Shown: one piece after another, positions 46,566-56,740 of the stretch
Numbering within the stretch: position 1 is the first letter of the stretch
How the letters are laid out: each line of letters starts with the position of its first letter
NCBI RefSeq assembly: GCF_927798095.1
Contig: NZ_CAKMMF010000004.1
Location: forward strand, 1 to 64,000
Reading direction: 5' to 3'
Length of the DNA stretch: 64,000 nt
DNA from: Paenibacillus plantiphilus
GTDB lineage: Bacteria > Bacillota > Bacilli > Paenibacillales > Paenibacillaceae
Translations under genes and position numbers: made by a program
Notes under the pieces: generated by a model
The model's input: the letters and a program-made list of their open reading frames with translations, nothing else
What the model was told of the DNA's origin: nothing
The model's database searches: none

Positions 46566-47882
46566 TTAATCGCGCTCATAGATGGAGCCTGTACGTCCGG
46601 CGAACAGCTCCGCGTAGACTTTCTCGGCATAGGCGTCGGTCATGCCTGCAATATAATCGGCGACAAGCCTTGGCCATGACCAATTCTCCTTGTGCTGCTC
46701 ATAGCTCTCCAGCCAATCTGGCGGAATGATGAGCCTTCCGGTCTCATAATGCTTGAAGCTCTCCCACATCCGCGTAATAATAATCTCGCTTCGCTTCTGC
46801 AGCCGCAGCACCCGAAAATCTTTTATAAGCGTGACCCAGGCAAGCTTCTTCACAATTTCCATCGTCCGCAGCAGCTCCAGATCCTCCTGCCCGTCCCGCA
46901 CAAAGGTTACCCGCTTCCAGCCTGTCGCCGGATCGTCGATAATGCCGACCTGATTGGCGAATCTGCTTACCCAGCGCGCCTTCATCTCCCTGCGAGCCCG
47001 CGAAGCCTCGCGTTCACACTCGGCATAGATTGTCTCCCATTGCTCCAAATAATGCTCCAGCACTTTGCGAACCATAGTTGCCATATCGACCTGATCCCAG
47101 CCTACCGCCGAGTTGCCCTCATCCTCTACAATCTCTTGAATTAAATGCTGGATTAACCGATCATCCTCGAAGAAGCTCCGATTCATCAAAATTTTCCCGG
47201 CACGAATGCCATCCTCAATATCATGTGTCGAATAGGCAATGTCATCGCTCAGATCCATCAATTGCGCTTCCAGCGTCGCGCAGCCCTCCGGCATGCCCCA
47301 AGTCTGGCGCAGAAATTGAATGCCTTCCCACTCCTTGGGGTACACGCCCTTAAGTCTGCCAGGCTCAGCGAGGCTGAACGGGTATTTGTTAATGCCGAGC
47401 AGCACGGCTGCTGTCAGATCGAGCCCGCTCCCGCTTCCCGCCCGTTTCTCCAGAAACATCAGAATACGATAGTTCTGGGCATTGCCTTCGTAGGGCAGAC
47501 CGTATTCGCTCGTCAGCAGCTCATTGAGCACCTCTTCCCCTTTGTGTCCGAAGGGAGGATGTCCCAAATCATGCGCCAGCGCCGCGCATTCGACCACCTC
47601 GGGCTCCATAAAAAGGCCGGGATGCTCCCTCTTCGCCAGAAAGGGATAGGTCTTGCCAAGCCGCCTTGCCAACTCCCGGGCGATCTGGGACACCTCAATC
47701 GAATGGGTAAGGCGGGTACGGTAATAATCGCCGGTTCCTGCCCCGAACACCTGCGACTTCCCCTGCATCCGGCGAAATCCCGGGGATTGAATGAGCCGGG
47801 CGTAATCCTTCTCATACTCATCCCGATCCTCGCTGGAGAGAATATTCGCAGTGTCGAATAACCGCATCTTGCGCACATTCAT
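46566..47882 (-). CDS. dGTPase-like deoxynucleoside triphosphate triphosphohydrolase
   Basis: A 438-residue HD-domain enzyme that cleaves dNTPs to nucleoside and triphosphate. Motifs: FRRMQGKSQVF (near residue 36), the His in LTHSIEVSQIARELAR (near 59), the HD pair in ALAHDLGHPPFGHKGEE (near 105) and a conserved LSDDIAYSTHDIEDG (near 220; third metal ligand Asp). C-terminal half mostly helical. Cytoplasmic. It lies 37 bp behind the adenosine deaminase gene, linking the two in nucleotide salvage or pool control. Confidence 0.92.
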   Translation of the reverse strand: MNVRKMRLFDTANILSSEDRDEYEKDYARLIQSPGFRRMQGKSQVFGAGTGDYYRTRLTHSIEVSQIARELARRLGKTYPFLAKREHPGLFMEPEVVECAALAHDLGHPPFGHKGEEVLNELLTSEYGLPYEGNAQNYRILMFLEKRAGSGSGLDLTAAVLLGINKYPFSLAEPGRLKGVYPKEWEGIQFLRQTWGMPEGCATLEAQLMDLSDDIAYSTHDIEDGIRAGKILMNRSFFEDDRLIQHLIQEIVEDEGNSAVGWDQVDMATMVRKVLEHYLEQWETIYAECEREASRARREMKARWVSRFANQVGIIDDPATGWKRVTFVRDGQEDLELLRTMEIVKKLAWVTLIKDFRVLRLQKRSEIIITRMWESFKHYETGRLIIPPDWLESYEQHKENWSWPRLVADYIAGMTDAYAEKVYAELFAGRTGSIYERD

Positions 47883-47919
47883 TATTATCCCTGCTTCCTG
47901 GCTTTGGCTTTACTTCAGC

Positions 47920-48987
47920 TTATGTCTGGGCATGCTGCACATCAATTCCTAAAGCATGGAAGTCGCGGATGTACGCTTGCTTCAATAATTGCTTCTCTGC
48001 GTCAGGCAGGAATGCTGCTTCAACGCCGTTCATGACAATAGCTGCGAGCTCCGAAGCCGTGAAATGAAAGATATCCGCCAGAATCCCGTATTCCTTCGTC
48101 AGATTCGTATCCGAAACCGTCATATTGTCGGTATGAATCGTAACGGCAATTCCCTGCTCGTAATAGTGGCGCACCGGATACGACGACCAGCCCGTCACCG
48201 CTCTTGTCTGAATATTGCTCATCGGGCACATCTCCAGCGTTATGCCTCGCTCCTTAACAAGCGCCAGAACAGCGGGGTCCTCCCTCAGCGATATGCCATG
48301 GCCGATGCGAGTCGCGCCCAGATTCATGATGGCCTCATAAATATTATCCGGTCCTGCCGCCTCGCCGGCATGAATCGTGACAGGCAGCTTTCTTTGCCTC
48401 GCGATTTCGAACAATTCCCTGAACGCTGCGGCAGGGAATGCTGCTTCATCCCCTGCAAGATCAACTGCGACCAGACCTTTGCCCAGGAAGCGCGCCGCCG
48501 CTTCAATGACCTCGCTGTTAACCGCGAAGGAATGATGCCGCATACATATGGCAATGGCCCTCGCCTTCACACCGTACAGCTGCTCGCCGCGCTTCAGCCC
48601 GATTATGACATGAGCGATGGCCTCGTCCAAGGACAGCCCGTTATGGAGATGCAGCTGCGGACCGAACCGAACCTCGACATACTTGCAGTTATGTCCGCTC
48701 GCCTGCTCTACAACCTCGCAAGCTGCTTGCTCCAACGCTTCAGCAGTCTGTAGAAACTGAAGGACAAATCCGAATGTGCCTAAATATTGCCTCAGACTCC
48801 CGCATTGCCCCTCTTCGACCTGCATAAATGGACGCAGCCCGGCTTCGTCGCCAGCAGGCAGCGGCAAGCCTTGACGGGCAGCCAGCTCCAGCACGGTTGC
48901 AGGCTTCACACTGCCATCCAGATGGACATGCAGATCGATCTTAGGCATCTCTTTAATCAGCCTATCGTTTGGTAAACTTCCTGTCAT
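47920..48987 (-). CDS. add: Adenosine deaminase
   Basis: A 355-residue zinc amidohydrolase that converts adenosine to inosine. Metal ligands in IDLHVHLDGS (H-x-H near residues 18-20), catalytic HAGEA (near 205), RIGHGISL (near 230), and the Asp/His region VTIHTDNMTVSDTNL (near 280). The usual active-site string SLNTDDP is replaced by IHTDNMT, a variant seen in other Firmicute sequences to my recollection; a relaxed substrate is possible. GGAG lies 10 bp before the ATG. Confidence 0.92.
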   Translation of the reverse strand: MTGSLPNDRLIKEMPKIDLHVHLDGSVKPATVLELAARQGLPLPAGDEAGLRPFMQVEEGQCGSLRQYLGTFGFVLQFLQTAEALEQAACEVVEQASGHNCKYVEVRFGPQLHLHNGLSLDEAIAHVIIGLKRGEQLYGVKARAIAICMRHHSFAVNSEVIEAAARFLGKGLVAVDLAGDEAAFPAAAFRELFEIARQRKLPVTIHAGEAAGPDNIYEAIMNLGATRIGHGISLREDPAVLALVKERGITLEMCPMSNIQTRAVTGWSSYPVRHYYEQGIAVTIHTDNMTVSDTNLTKEYGILADIFHFTASELAAIVMNGVEAAFLPDAEKQLLKQAYIRDFHALGIDVQHAQT

Positions 48988-49180
48988 TCATGATCAACTC
49001 CTTCATGTTCCTCGCACCTTGCGAGTAGAACTCGACATTGATCGTTTCTGCCGAGATATGTATGTGTTTTGACAGGTACACCAAACGCTTCATGATTAGT
49101 TCTATTATAGATGATGGCCGAACACGACTCAATCCAGCAATTAGAGCGCTTAACAAGGATGGATGACGACGCCAATCATT

Positions 49181-49219
49181 AAAAAAACAGGCTCTGTCCG
49201 GTTGCCCGGCCAGTGCCTG
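49181..49219 (-). terminator. Terminator of odhAB
   Basis: On the minus strand CAGGC and GCCTG enclose an inner CCGG/CCGG pair and are followed by TTTTTTT. It lies 23 bp after the odhB stop. Confidence 0.8.
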
Positions 49220-49241
49220 CGGTTTGCATTAACAACGATCC

Positions 49242-50582
49242 TTACCCTTCAAGCAGCAGTGACTCTGGATCCTCCAGCAGCTCCTTCACAACGACAAGGA
49301 ATCGGACTGCTTCAGAGCCGTCTACAATGCGGTGATCGTAGGAGAGCGCGATATACATCATCGGACGATTGGCCATCGTCGTCTCATCAATTGCAATCGG
49401 CCGCAGCTGAATTTTGTGCATGCCGAGAATGCCGACCTGCGGCGTATTCAGAATCGGGGTAGACAGCAGCGACCCGAACACACCGCCATTGGTGATCGTA
49501 AACGTACCGCCCTGCAAATCATTCAGCGACAGCGTGTTCGAACGCGCTTTTCCCGCCAGCTCGGCGATCTGTTTCTCGATGCCCGCGAAGCCAAGGCGAT
49601 CGGCATCCCGAACGACAGGAACGACAAGACCTTCCTTGGCAGATACGGCAATGCCGATATCATAATATTGCTTAACGAGAATTTCATCGCCCTTAATCTC
49701 CGCATTCAGCAGCGGGAATCGCTTGAGCGCACCGACGACCGCCTTCGTGAAGAAGGACATGAAGCCGAGTCCAATATCGTTCTTCTCCTGGAAAGCCTGC
49801 TTCCGGCGTTTGCGAACGTCAAGTATGGCGGTCATATCCACCTCGTTAAAGGTTGTCAGCATCGCTGCTGTCCGCTGCGCCTCCACCAAGCGGTTAGCAA
49901 TCGTAATCCGTCTGCGCGACATCTTGCGGCGCTCTACCGGCTTGCCCCCATCACTTACAGCAACAGCGGATTCGCCCGTCTTGGCGGCCGCTGCCGGCGT
50001 CGACTGCTGAGCCTTGGAGCTCTCTGCTCCCTTTTGCTCAGAGTGAGCCTTCACATCCTCTTGGCGAATCCGGCCGATAGGATCTTGGGCCGCTACCTGA
50101 CCAAGGTCTATGCCGCGCTCTCTCGCCAGCTTGCGGGCTGCAGGAGAAGCCGCATAACCATCTGCTGCCTGACGCGCCTGCTCGCTCGTACGAGAATCGT
50201 TTGACGACGCTCCAGCAGATGCCGGCGCTGTTGCCTCTTGAGCAGAAGGCGTTGCTGCCGCTGCTTTATCGGCATCCCCGCTCGCGGCGGGCCTAGCGCC
50301 TCCGTCCGTCTCATCAGCCGGCTTGCCCGCTGGCGCTGCGGCGTCACCGCCCGCACCGATGCGGGCAATGGTCTCGCCAATGCCAACAGTCTCGCCCTCC
50401 TGACGGAGAATGCCTTCGATAACTCCGTCCTGCTCTGCGCTTATCTCCAGATTCACCTTATCGGTCTCCAGCTCTGCCAGCACATCTCCCGTATGGACAC
50501 GGTCGCCTTCCCTCACATGCCACTTGGCAATTGTACCCTCGGTGATCGATTCACCCATCTCAGGAACTTTAATCTCACTCAT
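49242..50582 (-). CDS. odhB: 2-oxoglutarate dehydrogenase E2, dihydrolipoyl succinyltransferase
   Basis: A 446-residue core enzyme of the 2-oxoglutarate dehydrogenase complex. Lipoyl domain (about residues 1-75) with the lipoylated Lys in [11 protein letters not shown]; a long Ala/Pro/Ser/Asp-rich linker (about 78-145); a peripheral subunit-binding domain (about 148-180: [22 protein letters not shown]); the catalytic domain with [15 protein letters not shown] (catalytic His) near the end. Start behind GGAGGA. The E1 gene ends 16 bp upstream. The E3 lipoamide dehydrogenase is not in the window. Confidence 0.97.
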   Translation of the reverse strand: MSEIKVPEMGESITEGTIAKWHVREGDRVHTGDVLAELETDKVNLEISAEQDGVIEGILRQEGETVGIGETIARIGAGGDAAAPAGKPADETDGGARPAASGDADKAAAATPSAQEATAPASAGASSNDSRTSEQARQAADGYAASPAARKLARERGIDLGQVAAQDPIGRIRQEDVKAHSEQKGAESSKAQQSTPAAAAKTGESAVAVSDGGKPVERRKMSRRRITIANRLVEAQRTAAMLTTFNEVDMTAILDVRKRRKQAFQEKNDIGLGFMSFFTKAVVGALKRFPLLNAEIKGDEILVKQYYDIGIAVSAKEGLVVPVVRDADRLGFAGIEKQIAELAGKARSNTLSLNDLQGGTFTITNGGVFGSLLSTPILNTPQVGILGMHKIQLRPIAIDETTMANRPMMYIALSYDHRIVDGSEAVRFLVVVKELLEDPESLLLEG

Positions 50583-50598
50583 GCCGAATCCTCCTACT

Positions 50599-53502
50599 TT
50601 ACTGTTTCGTATTCAACGTGCTGCGGTTCAACGCCACCGATATAATCCGCTGCTGCTCAAAATGATAAATTTCCTGAAATCCGCTTGCCGGGCTCGAACG
50701 CTTCGGAAGGCCGACGTATCGCACATCGGATTGCTGAGGAGCGCGCGAACGAATGCGAGGCTCCACATAATTCCATGCACCCATATTTTGCGGCTCTTCC
50801 TGAACCCACATAATCTCCTTCAAACCAGTGAAACGGCTAATAATCCGTTCAATATCACCTTTGGGGAAAGGGTACAGCTGCTCGATACGGGCAATATGGA
50901 GCCAGCTCCAGTCCGGCTGCTGCTCCCCGTCCGCTCCACCAGGCTCAATGGCGGTAGCCAGATCGATAGCGATCTTGCCGCTGCACAGAATAAGACGCTC
51001 CACCTTCTCCGGCTCGCCCCCAAGCTCAGGCTGTTCAAGCACCGGCTGGAATGCCCCTTCACTGAACGCCTCCGGCGCCGAGGCCACCCTTGGATTCCGA
51101 ATGAGGCTTTTCGGCGACATCAGAATAAGCGGTCTGGCATCCTCTGTATTGAGGATCGACGCTTGCCTGCGAAGCAGGTGAAAGTATTGAGCCGAGGTCG
51201 TCAGATTGGCGACCGTCCAGTTGTCTTCTGCCGCAAGCTGGAGGAAACGCTCCAGTCTCGCGCTGGAATGCTCCGGCCCTTGTCCTTCATGACCATGAGG
51301 GAGCAGCATGACCAGGCTTGACCTTTGATACCATTTGACACGCCCTGCAGCGATGAATTGATCAATAATAACCTGTGCAACGTTAACAAAGTCCCCATAC
51401 TGCGCTTCCCAGATGACGAGCGTCTCCGGCGAGAACACATTGTAGCCATATTCGAAGCCAAGCACACCGGCCTCCGACAGCGGGCTGTTATGAATTGCAA
51501 AGGAGGCGTTCGCCTGCGGCAGGCGATGCAGCGGGCAGAAGGTATCGCCCGTCTGCGGATCATGCAGCACAAGGTTCCGATGCGCGAAGGTCGCCCGCTC
51601 GGAATCCTGACCGCTGAGCCGAATGGGCTTGCCGTCGGCTAGAATTGTAGCGAACGCCAGCGTCTCCGCCAGCCCCCAGTCCACCTTGCCGCCCTCATCA
51701 AGCGCGCCCTCGCGCCGCTTCAGAATTCGCTCCAGCTTCTCATATACCTTGAAGCCCTCCGGCCACTTCAGCAGCTCGGCATTGATAGCTTGGAGCTGTT
51801 GGAGCGGAACAGAAGTATCAGCCTCCGCATTGCGCCGCTTGCTGCTCATCTCATCGTTGCGCGTGCGGCGGCGCTCCCCGCCATCCTGTTTCACGCCATC
51901 AAGCGCAGTCTGCAGCACGGACAGCACCGCTGACTTCATCTCCTGCAGCTTCTCTTCCGTAATGAGCCCTTTGTTCGCCAGCGCATCCGCGTACTTAGCG
52001 GCAACGCCGCCATGATTGCGCAGCTTCTGGTACATAAGCGGCTGTGTCGTCTCGGGATCATCCGTCTCGTTATGCCCGTGTCTGCGATGCCCGATAAGAT
52101 CAATAAGAAAATCCTTATGAAACCGATGGCGGTATTCACATGCCATTCGTATGGCGGCAATACAGGCCTCCGGATCGTCAGCGCTAACGTGGACGATTGG
52201 AATTTCATAGCCTTTAGCCAAATCGCTTGCGTAATACGTCGATCTTGAATCACTGCTCTCCGTTGTGAAGCCGATCCGATTGTTCGCGATAATATGAATG
52301 GTTCCGCCGTTCTGATAGCCGGACAGCTTTTTAAAGTTCAGCGTCTCCGCGACAATGCCTTCGCCGGCAAAAGCCGCGTCGCCATGAATCAGCACCGCCG
52401 CCGCCACCCCGAAGTCCTGCTTCGGATATCCCGGAGCAGAGCGGTCATCCTGTGCGGCGCGGCTGAAGCCTTCGACGACAGGATTGACATATTCAAGATG
52501 GCTCGGATTGTTCGCCAGCGTTAGCCGCGTTTCATAAGTCTGGCCTTCCTTGATCGAACGATGCGCCCCAAGATGATATTTCACATCTCCGGTCCAGCCG
52601 TAGCTGATGCCAATGGAGCCTTCCGAAGGAATAAGCTCCTTATTGGGCGCATGATGGAACTCGGAGAAAATCGTTGCATATGGCTTGCCCAGAACATGCG
52701 CCAGCACATTCAGCCTGCCTCTGTGAGCCATGCCCATCGCGATGTGCTTCGCGCCGTTATGACCGACTTCCCGCACAATTTCGTCGAGCATAGGAACCAG
52801 CATATCAATGCCCTCGATAGAGAAGCGCTTCTGCCCGACGAAAGCCCGCTGAAGGAAAAGCTCGAATTGCTCTACCTCAATCAACCGATTAAGAAGGGCG
52901 GTCCGCTCCTTCGTGTTTAGCGGCTTGGCGGCCATGCCTGATTCCGCCATGCGGTTGAGCCATCTGCGCTCCTCCTCTTCATGAACATGGCTGAATTCGA
53001 AGCCACACGACTGTGTGTAGATTTTTTTCAGCAGCGTTATCGCTTCCCAGCCATTGCTGACGGACGAGGGAGCATCCTCCCATATGAGAGAAGCCGGAAT
53101 AGACTTCAGGTCATCCTTGCTAATACGGAAGGTTTCCGGCTCAAGAAGCCGGGTATCCGGGCTTCGATTCAATCCCAGCGAATCATTATCTGCAGCCAGG
53201 TGGCCATAGGTACGGATATTCCGCACCAGCTTGCCAGCATCCACTACTTTTTTCAAATAAACCGGATTCATCGCTTGATAACTATTCTCACTCGGAATAG
53301 CTGCAGCACCGCTGCCCGTTGCCGCTTCGTTGTAATCCGCTCCTGATGGCGGCGGACCCCAACGCTCGAACATGTCGCGGTATCCCGGCTCCACCTCATC
53401 GGGATTGCTCATAAATTTCTCATACTGCTCTTGTATGTACCCCAGATTGGGACCATGATATAGCTGCCAGGGCGATTGCCTTTCGCCGTTGTCTGCTGCC
53501 AT
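50599..53502 (-). CDS. odhA: 2-oxoglutarate dehydrogenase E1 component
   Basis: A 967-residue thiamine-diphosphate enzyme that decarboxylates 2-oxoglutarate in the TCA cycle. The N-terminal arm ([20 protein letters not shown]) interacts with E2. Core motifs: [37 protein letters not shown] (ThDP/Mg region), and [14 protein letters not shown]; the C-terminal half has the transketolase-like [23 protein letters not shown]. Full length for Bacillales OdhA. RBS GGAGG. First gene of the odhAB operon. Confidence 0.97.
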   Translation of the reverse strand: MAADNGERQSPWQLYHGPNLGYIQEQYEKFMSNPDEVEPGYRDMFERWGPPPSGADYNEAATGSGAAAIPSENSYQAMNPVYLKKVVDAGKLVRNIRTYGHLAADNDSLGLNRSPDTRLLEPETFRISKDDLKSIPASLIWEDAPSSVSNGWEAITLLKKIYTQSCGFEFSHVHEEEERRWLNRMAESGMAAKPLNTKERTALLNRLIEVEQFELFLQRAFVGQKRFSIEGIDMLVPMLDEIVREVGHNGAKHIAMGMAHRGRLNVLAHVLGKPYATIFSEFHHAPNKELIPSEGSIGISYGWTGDVKYHLGAHRSIKEGQTYETRLTLANNPSHLEYVNPVVEGFSRAAQDDRSAPGYPKQDFGVAAAVLIHGDAAFAGEGIVAETLNFKKLSGYQNGGTIHIIANNRIGFTTESSDSRSTYYASDLAKGYEIPIVHVSADDPEACIAAIRMACEYRHRFHKDFLIDLIGHRRHGHNETDDPETTQPLMYQKLRNHGGVAAKYADALANKGLITEEKLQEMKSAVLSVLQTALDGVKQDGGERRRTRNDEMSSKRRNAEADTSVPLQQLQAINAELLKWPEGFKVYEKLERILKRREGALDEGGKVDWGLAETLAFATILADGKPIRLSGQDSERATFAHRNLVLHDPQTGDTFCPLHRLPQANASFAIHNSPLSEAGVLGFEYGYNVFSPETLVIWEAQYGDFVNVAQVIIDQFIAAGRVKWYQRSSLVMLLPHGHEGQGPEHSSARLERFLQLAAEDNWTVANLTTSAQYFHLLRRQASILNTEDARPLILMSPKSLIRNPRVASAPEAFSEGAFQPVLEQPELGGEPEKVERLILCSGKIAIDLATAIEPGGADGEQQPDWSWLHIARIEQLYPFPKGDIERIISRFTGLKEIMWVQEEPQNMGAWNYVEPRIRSRAPQQSDVRYVGLPKRSSPASGFQEIYHFEQQRIISVALNRSTLNTKQ

Positions 53503-53762
53503 TGCTGTCTACCTCCGCTTAAATGAAATTCATAATCATTCTTCTATTGATTAACCATTATTTCGTGCCTTCATGCCCTCAAGCCTAATTCCGACAAATC
53601 CCGACTTCACTGGCCGATTGGACATACAGCGGCAGAGAAGCGGACCATTGCCGCCTCCTCTGCGCTGCATTCCTCTTTTTCCTAACCTTATTGTGCCGTT
53701 AAAATGACCGATAATGCACAACCCCGCGGGCGGTCATCCCCCTGTCATGCCGGACAGCACAA
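53503..53762. other. Gene-free interval upstream of odhA
   Basis: About 260 bp without a gene. The half near odhA is AT-rich and should hold its promoter (a weak minus-strand TTGAGG with a -10-like AATGGT 17 bp on). The other half, next to the ArsR terminator, is GC-rich. I see no riboswitch or repeat. Confidence 0.45.
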
Positions 53763-53790
53763 AACCGCCCTCATTGCCAAGGCGGTTCTA
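53763..53790 (-). terminator. Terminator of the ArsR-family gene
   Basis: On the minus strand AACCGCC and GGCGGTT form a 7-bp stem with an 11-nt loop, followed by TTG. It is 15 bp after the stop. Confidence 0.7.
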
Positions 53791-53804
53791 GTCGCAGAAT
53801 TCGA

Positions 53805-54173
53805 TTAATCGTGCTTCAAATGCTGCAAGGTTTGTACAAAAATTTGTTCAACATGATCATCGTCGAGCGAGTAATAAACCGTCTTCCCCACTTTGCGGCG
53901 TTTGACGATTCTAAGATTGCGCAGCAATCGGAGTTGATGAGAAACAGCAGATTGGCCCATATCCAGCACCTGAGTCAAATCATGTACGCACAGCTCGCTT
54001 TGCAGCAGCGTATGAATGATCTTAATGCGAGTCGGGTCGCCGAGCGCCTTGAATAAATCAGCCATATGAACAGCTGCCAATTCACTGATCAGCTTCTCCT
54101 GAATAAGCCTCAAATTCGCTTCCGTACCGCTGCAAGTCTCGTCGCATGATTCTTGTATGCGTTTATCTGTCAT
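53805..54173 (-). CDS. ArsR/SmtB-family metal-responsive repressor (CadC/CzrA-like)
   Basis: A 122-residue winged-helix repressor. The N-terminal Cys pair (SCDETCSG, Cys 9 and 13) plus Cys in the alpha-3 helix (SELCVHDLTQ, near residue 62) resemble the CadC-type alpha-3N site, with the second Cys of CadC's ELCVCD replaced by His. The C-terminal helix DDDHVEQIFVQTLQHLKHD carries the Asp/His ligands of a CzrA-type zinc site. The HTH recognition helix is MGQSAVSHQLRLLRNL. It thus may sense Zn, Cd or Pb. No efflux pump is next to it. Confidence 0.92.
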   Translation of the reverse strand: MTDKRIQESCDETCSGTEANLRLIQEKLISELAAVHMADLFKALGDPTRIKIIHTLLQSELCVHDLTQVLDMGQSAVSHQLRLLRNLRIVKRRKVGKTVYYSLDDDHVEQIFVQTLQHLKHD

Positions 54174-54344
54174 AGGGCGCCACCAACCAACTTCTATCGT
54201 TTCGCAAAATTATACCACATTCAGGCGTAGATATAAAATCGCCGGCCCCCATTCAGCGCCAAGCCACCACAAAAAACAGCCGGGCGGATTCAATACCCTC
54301 CGTCCAGTTGTCTGCTGTGCCAGTCCCTGCATCGTGCATGCCGG

Positions 54345-54476
54345 CTACTTATCAGGTTTCTCCTCATTGTCTTCCCATCTTCTGGAATACGCCTTATTGG
54401 TAATCCAGAACGTCGCCCATGATAAAATAATAACGATAATCGCTGCGGCAATCCACACGCCTGCCGGCACCTGCAT
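54345..54476 (-). CDS. Small single-pass membrane protein
   Basis: A 43-residue peptide: a membrane helix (AAAIIVIILSWATFWITN, about residues 10-27), then a basic/acidic tail (KAYSRRWEDNEEKPDK). GGAGGAG is 6 bp before the ATG at 54476. The TM-then-KAYS tail resembles tiny membrane proteins of Bacillales such as YtzI, but this is uncertain. The stop lies at 54345, and the nitrilase gene is just upstream (13 bp), so they may share a transcript. Confidence 0.68.
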   Translation of the reverse strand: MQVPAGVWIAAAIIVIILSWATFWITNKAYSRRWEDNEEKPDK

Positions 54477-54489
54477 ACCCATCTCCTCC

Positions 54490-55473
54490 TTAAGCTTCTA
54501 TCGCGTTCGCAATTGTATATGATTGAAAACGAACGATATCACGCTTCGTCTCGTTGACAATCAGCTGGAATACATCCGGCCGATTGTAGTGGCCCACTAC
54601 ATCGAAGTCGAACCGGCTCCGGGTTACAAGCGACATATCCAGATCAGCGACAAGCATCCCTTCTCCATCATAGAGAGGCTCTCCGATATATTCTCCGAGC
54701 GGTCCGACAATCGCGCTGCCGCCTCTGCACAGCACATCGGAATCCTGCTCAATATCGCTATAGCAGTATAAATCCGTCGGGTAGGAAGACTTTGTCACAT
54801 ACTGGTTGCTTGACAATACATAGCATCGGCCCTCACAAGCGATATGCTGCAGCGTCGCCTGCCAGGTGTCTCTGGCGTCTGCAGTCGGCGTGATCAGAAT
54901 ATCGATGCCTTTAGCATACATTGCCGTCCTCGCAAGCGGCATATAGTTCTCCCAGCATATTAAGCCGCCTATGCGGCCGAATGGCGTATCAATGACAGTA
55001 AGCGTACTGCCGTCGCCCTGTCCCCACAGCAGCCTTTCGGCCCCTGTAGGCATCAATTTGCGATGCTTGCCGAGCAGCTCGCCTTCCGGCCCCACGTATA
55101 CAATGGAATTGTACAGCGTCGAGCCGCTGAATTCCTGATCTCTTTCCACGACGCCAATCATCAGGTATAGACCGTACTCCCTCGCAATCTCGCCCAGACG
55201 CTCCGTATCCGCTCCTGGAATATCGATTGCGCTCTCCCAGTAGCGCGCCCAATCCCCTCTCCCTTCCGGGGTTCGGCTGCCAACGCGAGCGCCCAGAGAG
55301 AGGCCTCTCGGATAGCCGGATATGAATACCTCCGGGAATACGAGCAGCTTGACGCCTTGTCCGCTCGCCTCCTTCGCATAGCTGATAACTTTCTGGAAAG
55401 CAGATTCCTTGTCGAATAAGATCGGCGCAGCCTGCACAACCGCGACCCGTACAGCCCCATTAAGCCCCTTCAT
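54490..55473 (-). CDS. Nitrilase-type carbon-nitrogen hydrolase
   Basis: A 327-residue enzyme that turns nitriles into carboxylic acids and ammonia (or amides). Start at the ATG at 55473 behind GGAGGAGGAG. Catalytic triad of the superfamily: Glu in FPEVFISGYP (near residue 47), Lys in GKHRKLMPTGAERL (near 128), Cys in GGLICWENYMPLAR (near 165). The context around Cys is that of true nitrilases rather than amidases. Upstream is the HemD-like gene, whose end is 29 bp away. Confidence 0.9.
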   Translation of the reverse strand: MKGLNGAVRVAVVQAAPILFDKESAFQKVISYAKEASGQGVKLLVFPEVFISGYPRGLSLGARVGSRTPEGRGDWARYWESAIDIPGADTERLGEIAREYGLYLMIGVVERDQEFSGSTLYNSIVYVGPEGELLGKHRKLMPTGAERLLWGQGDGSTLTVIDTPFGRIGGLICWENYMPLARTAMYAKGIDILITPTADARDTWQATLQHIACEGRCYVLSSNQYVTKSSYPTDLYCYSDIEQDSDVLCRGGSAIVGPLGEYIGEPLYDGEGMLVADLDMSLVTRSRFDFDVVGHYNRPDVFQLIVNETKRDIVRFQSYTIANAIEA

Positions 55474-55502
55474 GAACGGCTCCTCCTCCCCATCTCTTAT
55501 CT

Positions 55503-56321
55503 TCACTCTACCGCTTCATAGCAGCGTGAAATCTCGATGATCATCGCACCCATTCGTTCAATGTCGGGAACAACGACCCGCTCCACTCCATATGATCTCA
55601 ATGCCTCTGCCGTTACCTTGCCGACTGCGGCTGCAAGGACCGGCCCGTTAAACGCGGCCCGCAGCAGTTCCACACTCCCTGTCTCCATTCCATAGCTGAA
55701 CAGATAACGCACCTGCACCGCTGTCGTGAAGCACACCGCATCCACCGACCCTTCCGCCAATTGGGACAGAATCGCATCCAGCGTCTCTCTCTCCGGCGGA
55801 ATATGTCTGTACGGCAGCACGGACTGCACCTGTGCGGCTCCTTGCTCGGTCAAGCGCTGCTCCAGCTCGGGGGCCGGCTCACCGTGAAGCTGAATCCATA
55901 TGCGCTGTCCGGCAAAATCGATAGACTCCAGCTTCTCCATCAGGCTCCCCATCGTCCCGTCGTCATCGCTCACTACCGCCCTAAGATCGATTCGCTTGAG
56001 AAAAGCCGTTGTCTTGTAGCCTCTTGCAGCAATGCTCGCCTGTGATAACCGATGCAGAACCTCCTTCTGGATTCCTAGCTTCTCGGAAGCCTTGATCAGG
56101 TTATCTGCTCCCAGCCCCGTAGTCAGAATGACCCAATCCGCTCCTTCCCGAGCGAACCGCCGCAAGGGGTCGGCAACCTGAGCCTCTTCAAAAATCGTTA
56201 ATCCCTGCAGGGAGCGGACAATCGGCGTGCCGCCCTGCTTCTCTATAATGACGCTCATCTCATTCGTTTTTTGCGAGCCGGCAATGACAATTCGTTTGCC
56301 TTTCAACGCTTCTGCTCCCAT
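55503..56321 (-). CDS. Uroporphyrinogen-III synthase-like protein
   Basis: A 272-residue HemD-fold protein: GKRIVIAGSQKTNEMSVIIEKQGG at the start, DWVILTTGLGADNL (near residue 90), VDAVCFTTAVQVRYL (near 195) and PVLAAAVGKVTAEALRSYG near the end match both lobes of the HemD family. Start at the ATG at 56321 is favoured by alignment to the family start; the RBS (GAGGAG) is rather far (14 bp), and an ATG at 56369 is possible. It is not next to other haem genes; here it sits in an apparent operon with a nitrilase, so a role outside tetrapyrrole synthesis, or in sirohaem/nitrogen metabolism, is possible. Confidence 0.8.
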   Translation of the reverse strand: MGAEALKGKRIVIAGSQKTNEMSVIIEKQGGTPIVRSLQGLTIFEEAQVADPLRRFAREGADWVILTTGLGADNLIKASEKLGIQKEVLHRLSQASIAARGYKTTAFLKRIDLRAVVSDDDGTMGSLMEKLESIDFAGQRIWIQLHGEPAPELEQRLTEQGAAQVQSVLPYRHIPPERETLDAILSQLAEGSVDAVCFTTAVQVRYLFSYGMETGSVELLRAAFNGPVLAAAVGKVTAEALRSYGVERVVVPDIERMGAMIIEISRCYEAVE

Positions 56322-56376
56322 GGCCTGTAAATTCGCTCCTCTGCTGATTGCTGCTATTGCAGCCTTCATGTGTAAT

Positions 56377-56404
56377 ATCATAGAACCGCAAATCGGTTTT
56401 GTAA
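56377..56404 (-). promoter_or_regulatory. Promoter with palindrome in its spacer, HemD-like/nitrilase operon
   Basis: On the minus strand TTACAA (56399-56404) and TATGAT (56377-56382) are 16 bp apart. The spacer holds an AACCG-N5-CGGTT palindrome (56384-56398), a likely operator. The divergent MocR-type regulator gene (56741) is the obvious candidate to bind it. Confidence 0.6.
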
Positions 56405-56407
56405 CCG

Positions 56408-56740
56408 TCCAATTTCGGAGAGAATGTCCCCTCCACTTCAAATACACGGCGCTTCCGATTATAATTGGAGGGTCTGCAATACTTCCAATTGGATCTTTTC
56501 CTTTTACACTTCAATGGTTACCATATTAATTAAAAGATACGATGAATAGGGGCTCTACTTCAAAATCAGCCGTTGACTTTACATGCGAGCACAGCGGAGG
56601 GTCGGAGGGATTCTGGAGAAACGATAGTGTTCGCCTTTAAAGCCCGATTTAACAGCGATCGGAAGAACCCTCCAAACCCGCAGCGGCCTTGTTCCTTATA
56701 CCTCAACCGCCGCTACATCATTCACAAGGAAGTGCGGACA
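56408..56740 (+). other. Intergenic region ahead of the MocR regulator
   Basis: About 330 bp without a clear gene. It holds the palindrome TCCAATTGGA (about 56483-56492) and nearby CCAATT/AATTGG repeats, and a weak plus-strand TTTACA/TTAAT promoter pair. An in-frame extension of the regulator gene upstream to 56573 is open but has no RBS and no family similarity. Probably regulatory space shared by the two divergent units. Confidence 0.5.

Noticed and set aside
53520-53550. Fur-like AT-rich sequence ahead of odhA
   Set aside because: Too many mismatches to the 7-1-7 consensus; base composition explains it.
56573-56740. Upstream extension of the MocR gene by 56 codons
   Set aside because: No RBS, composition unlike the protein, and the GntR domain begins right after the ATG at 56741.
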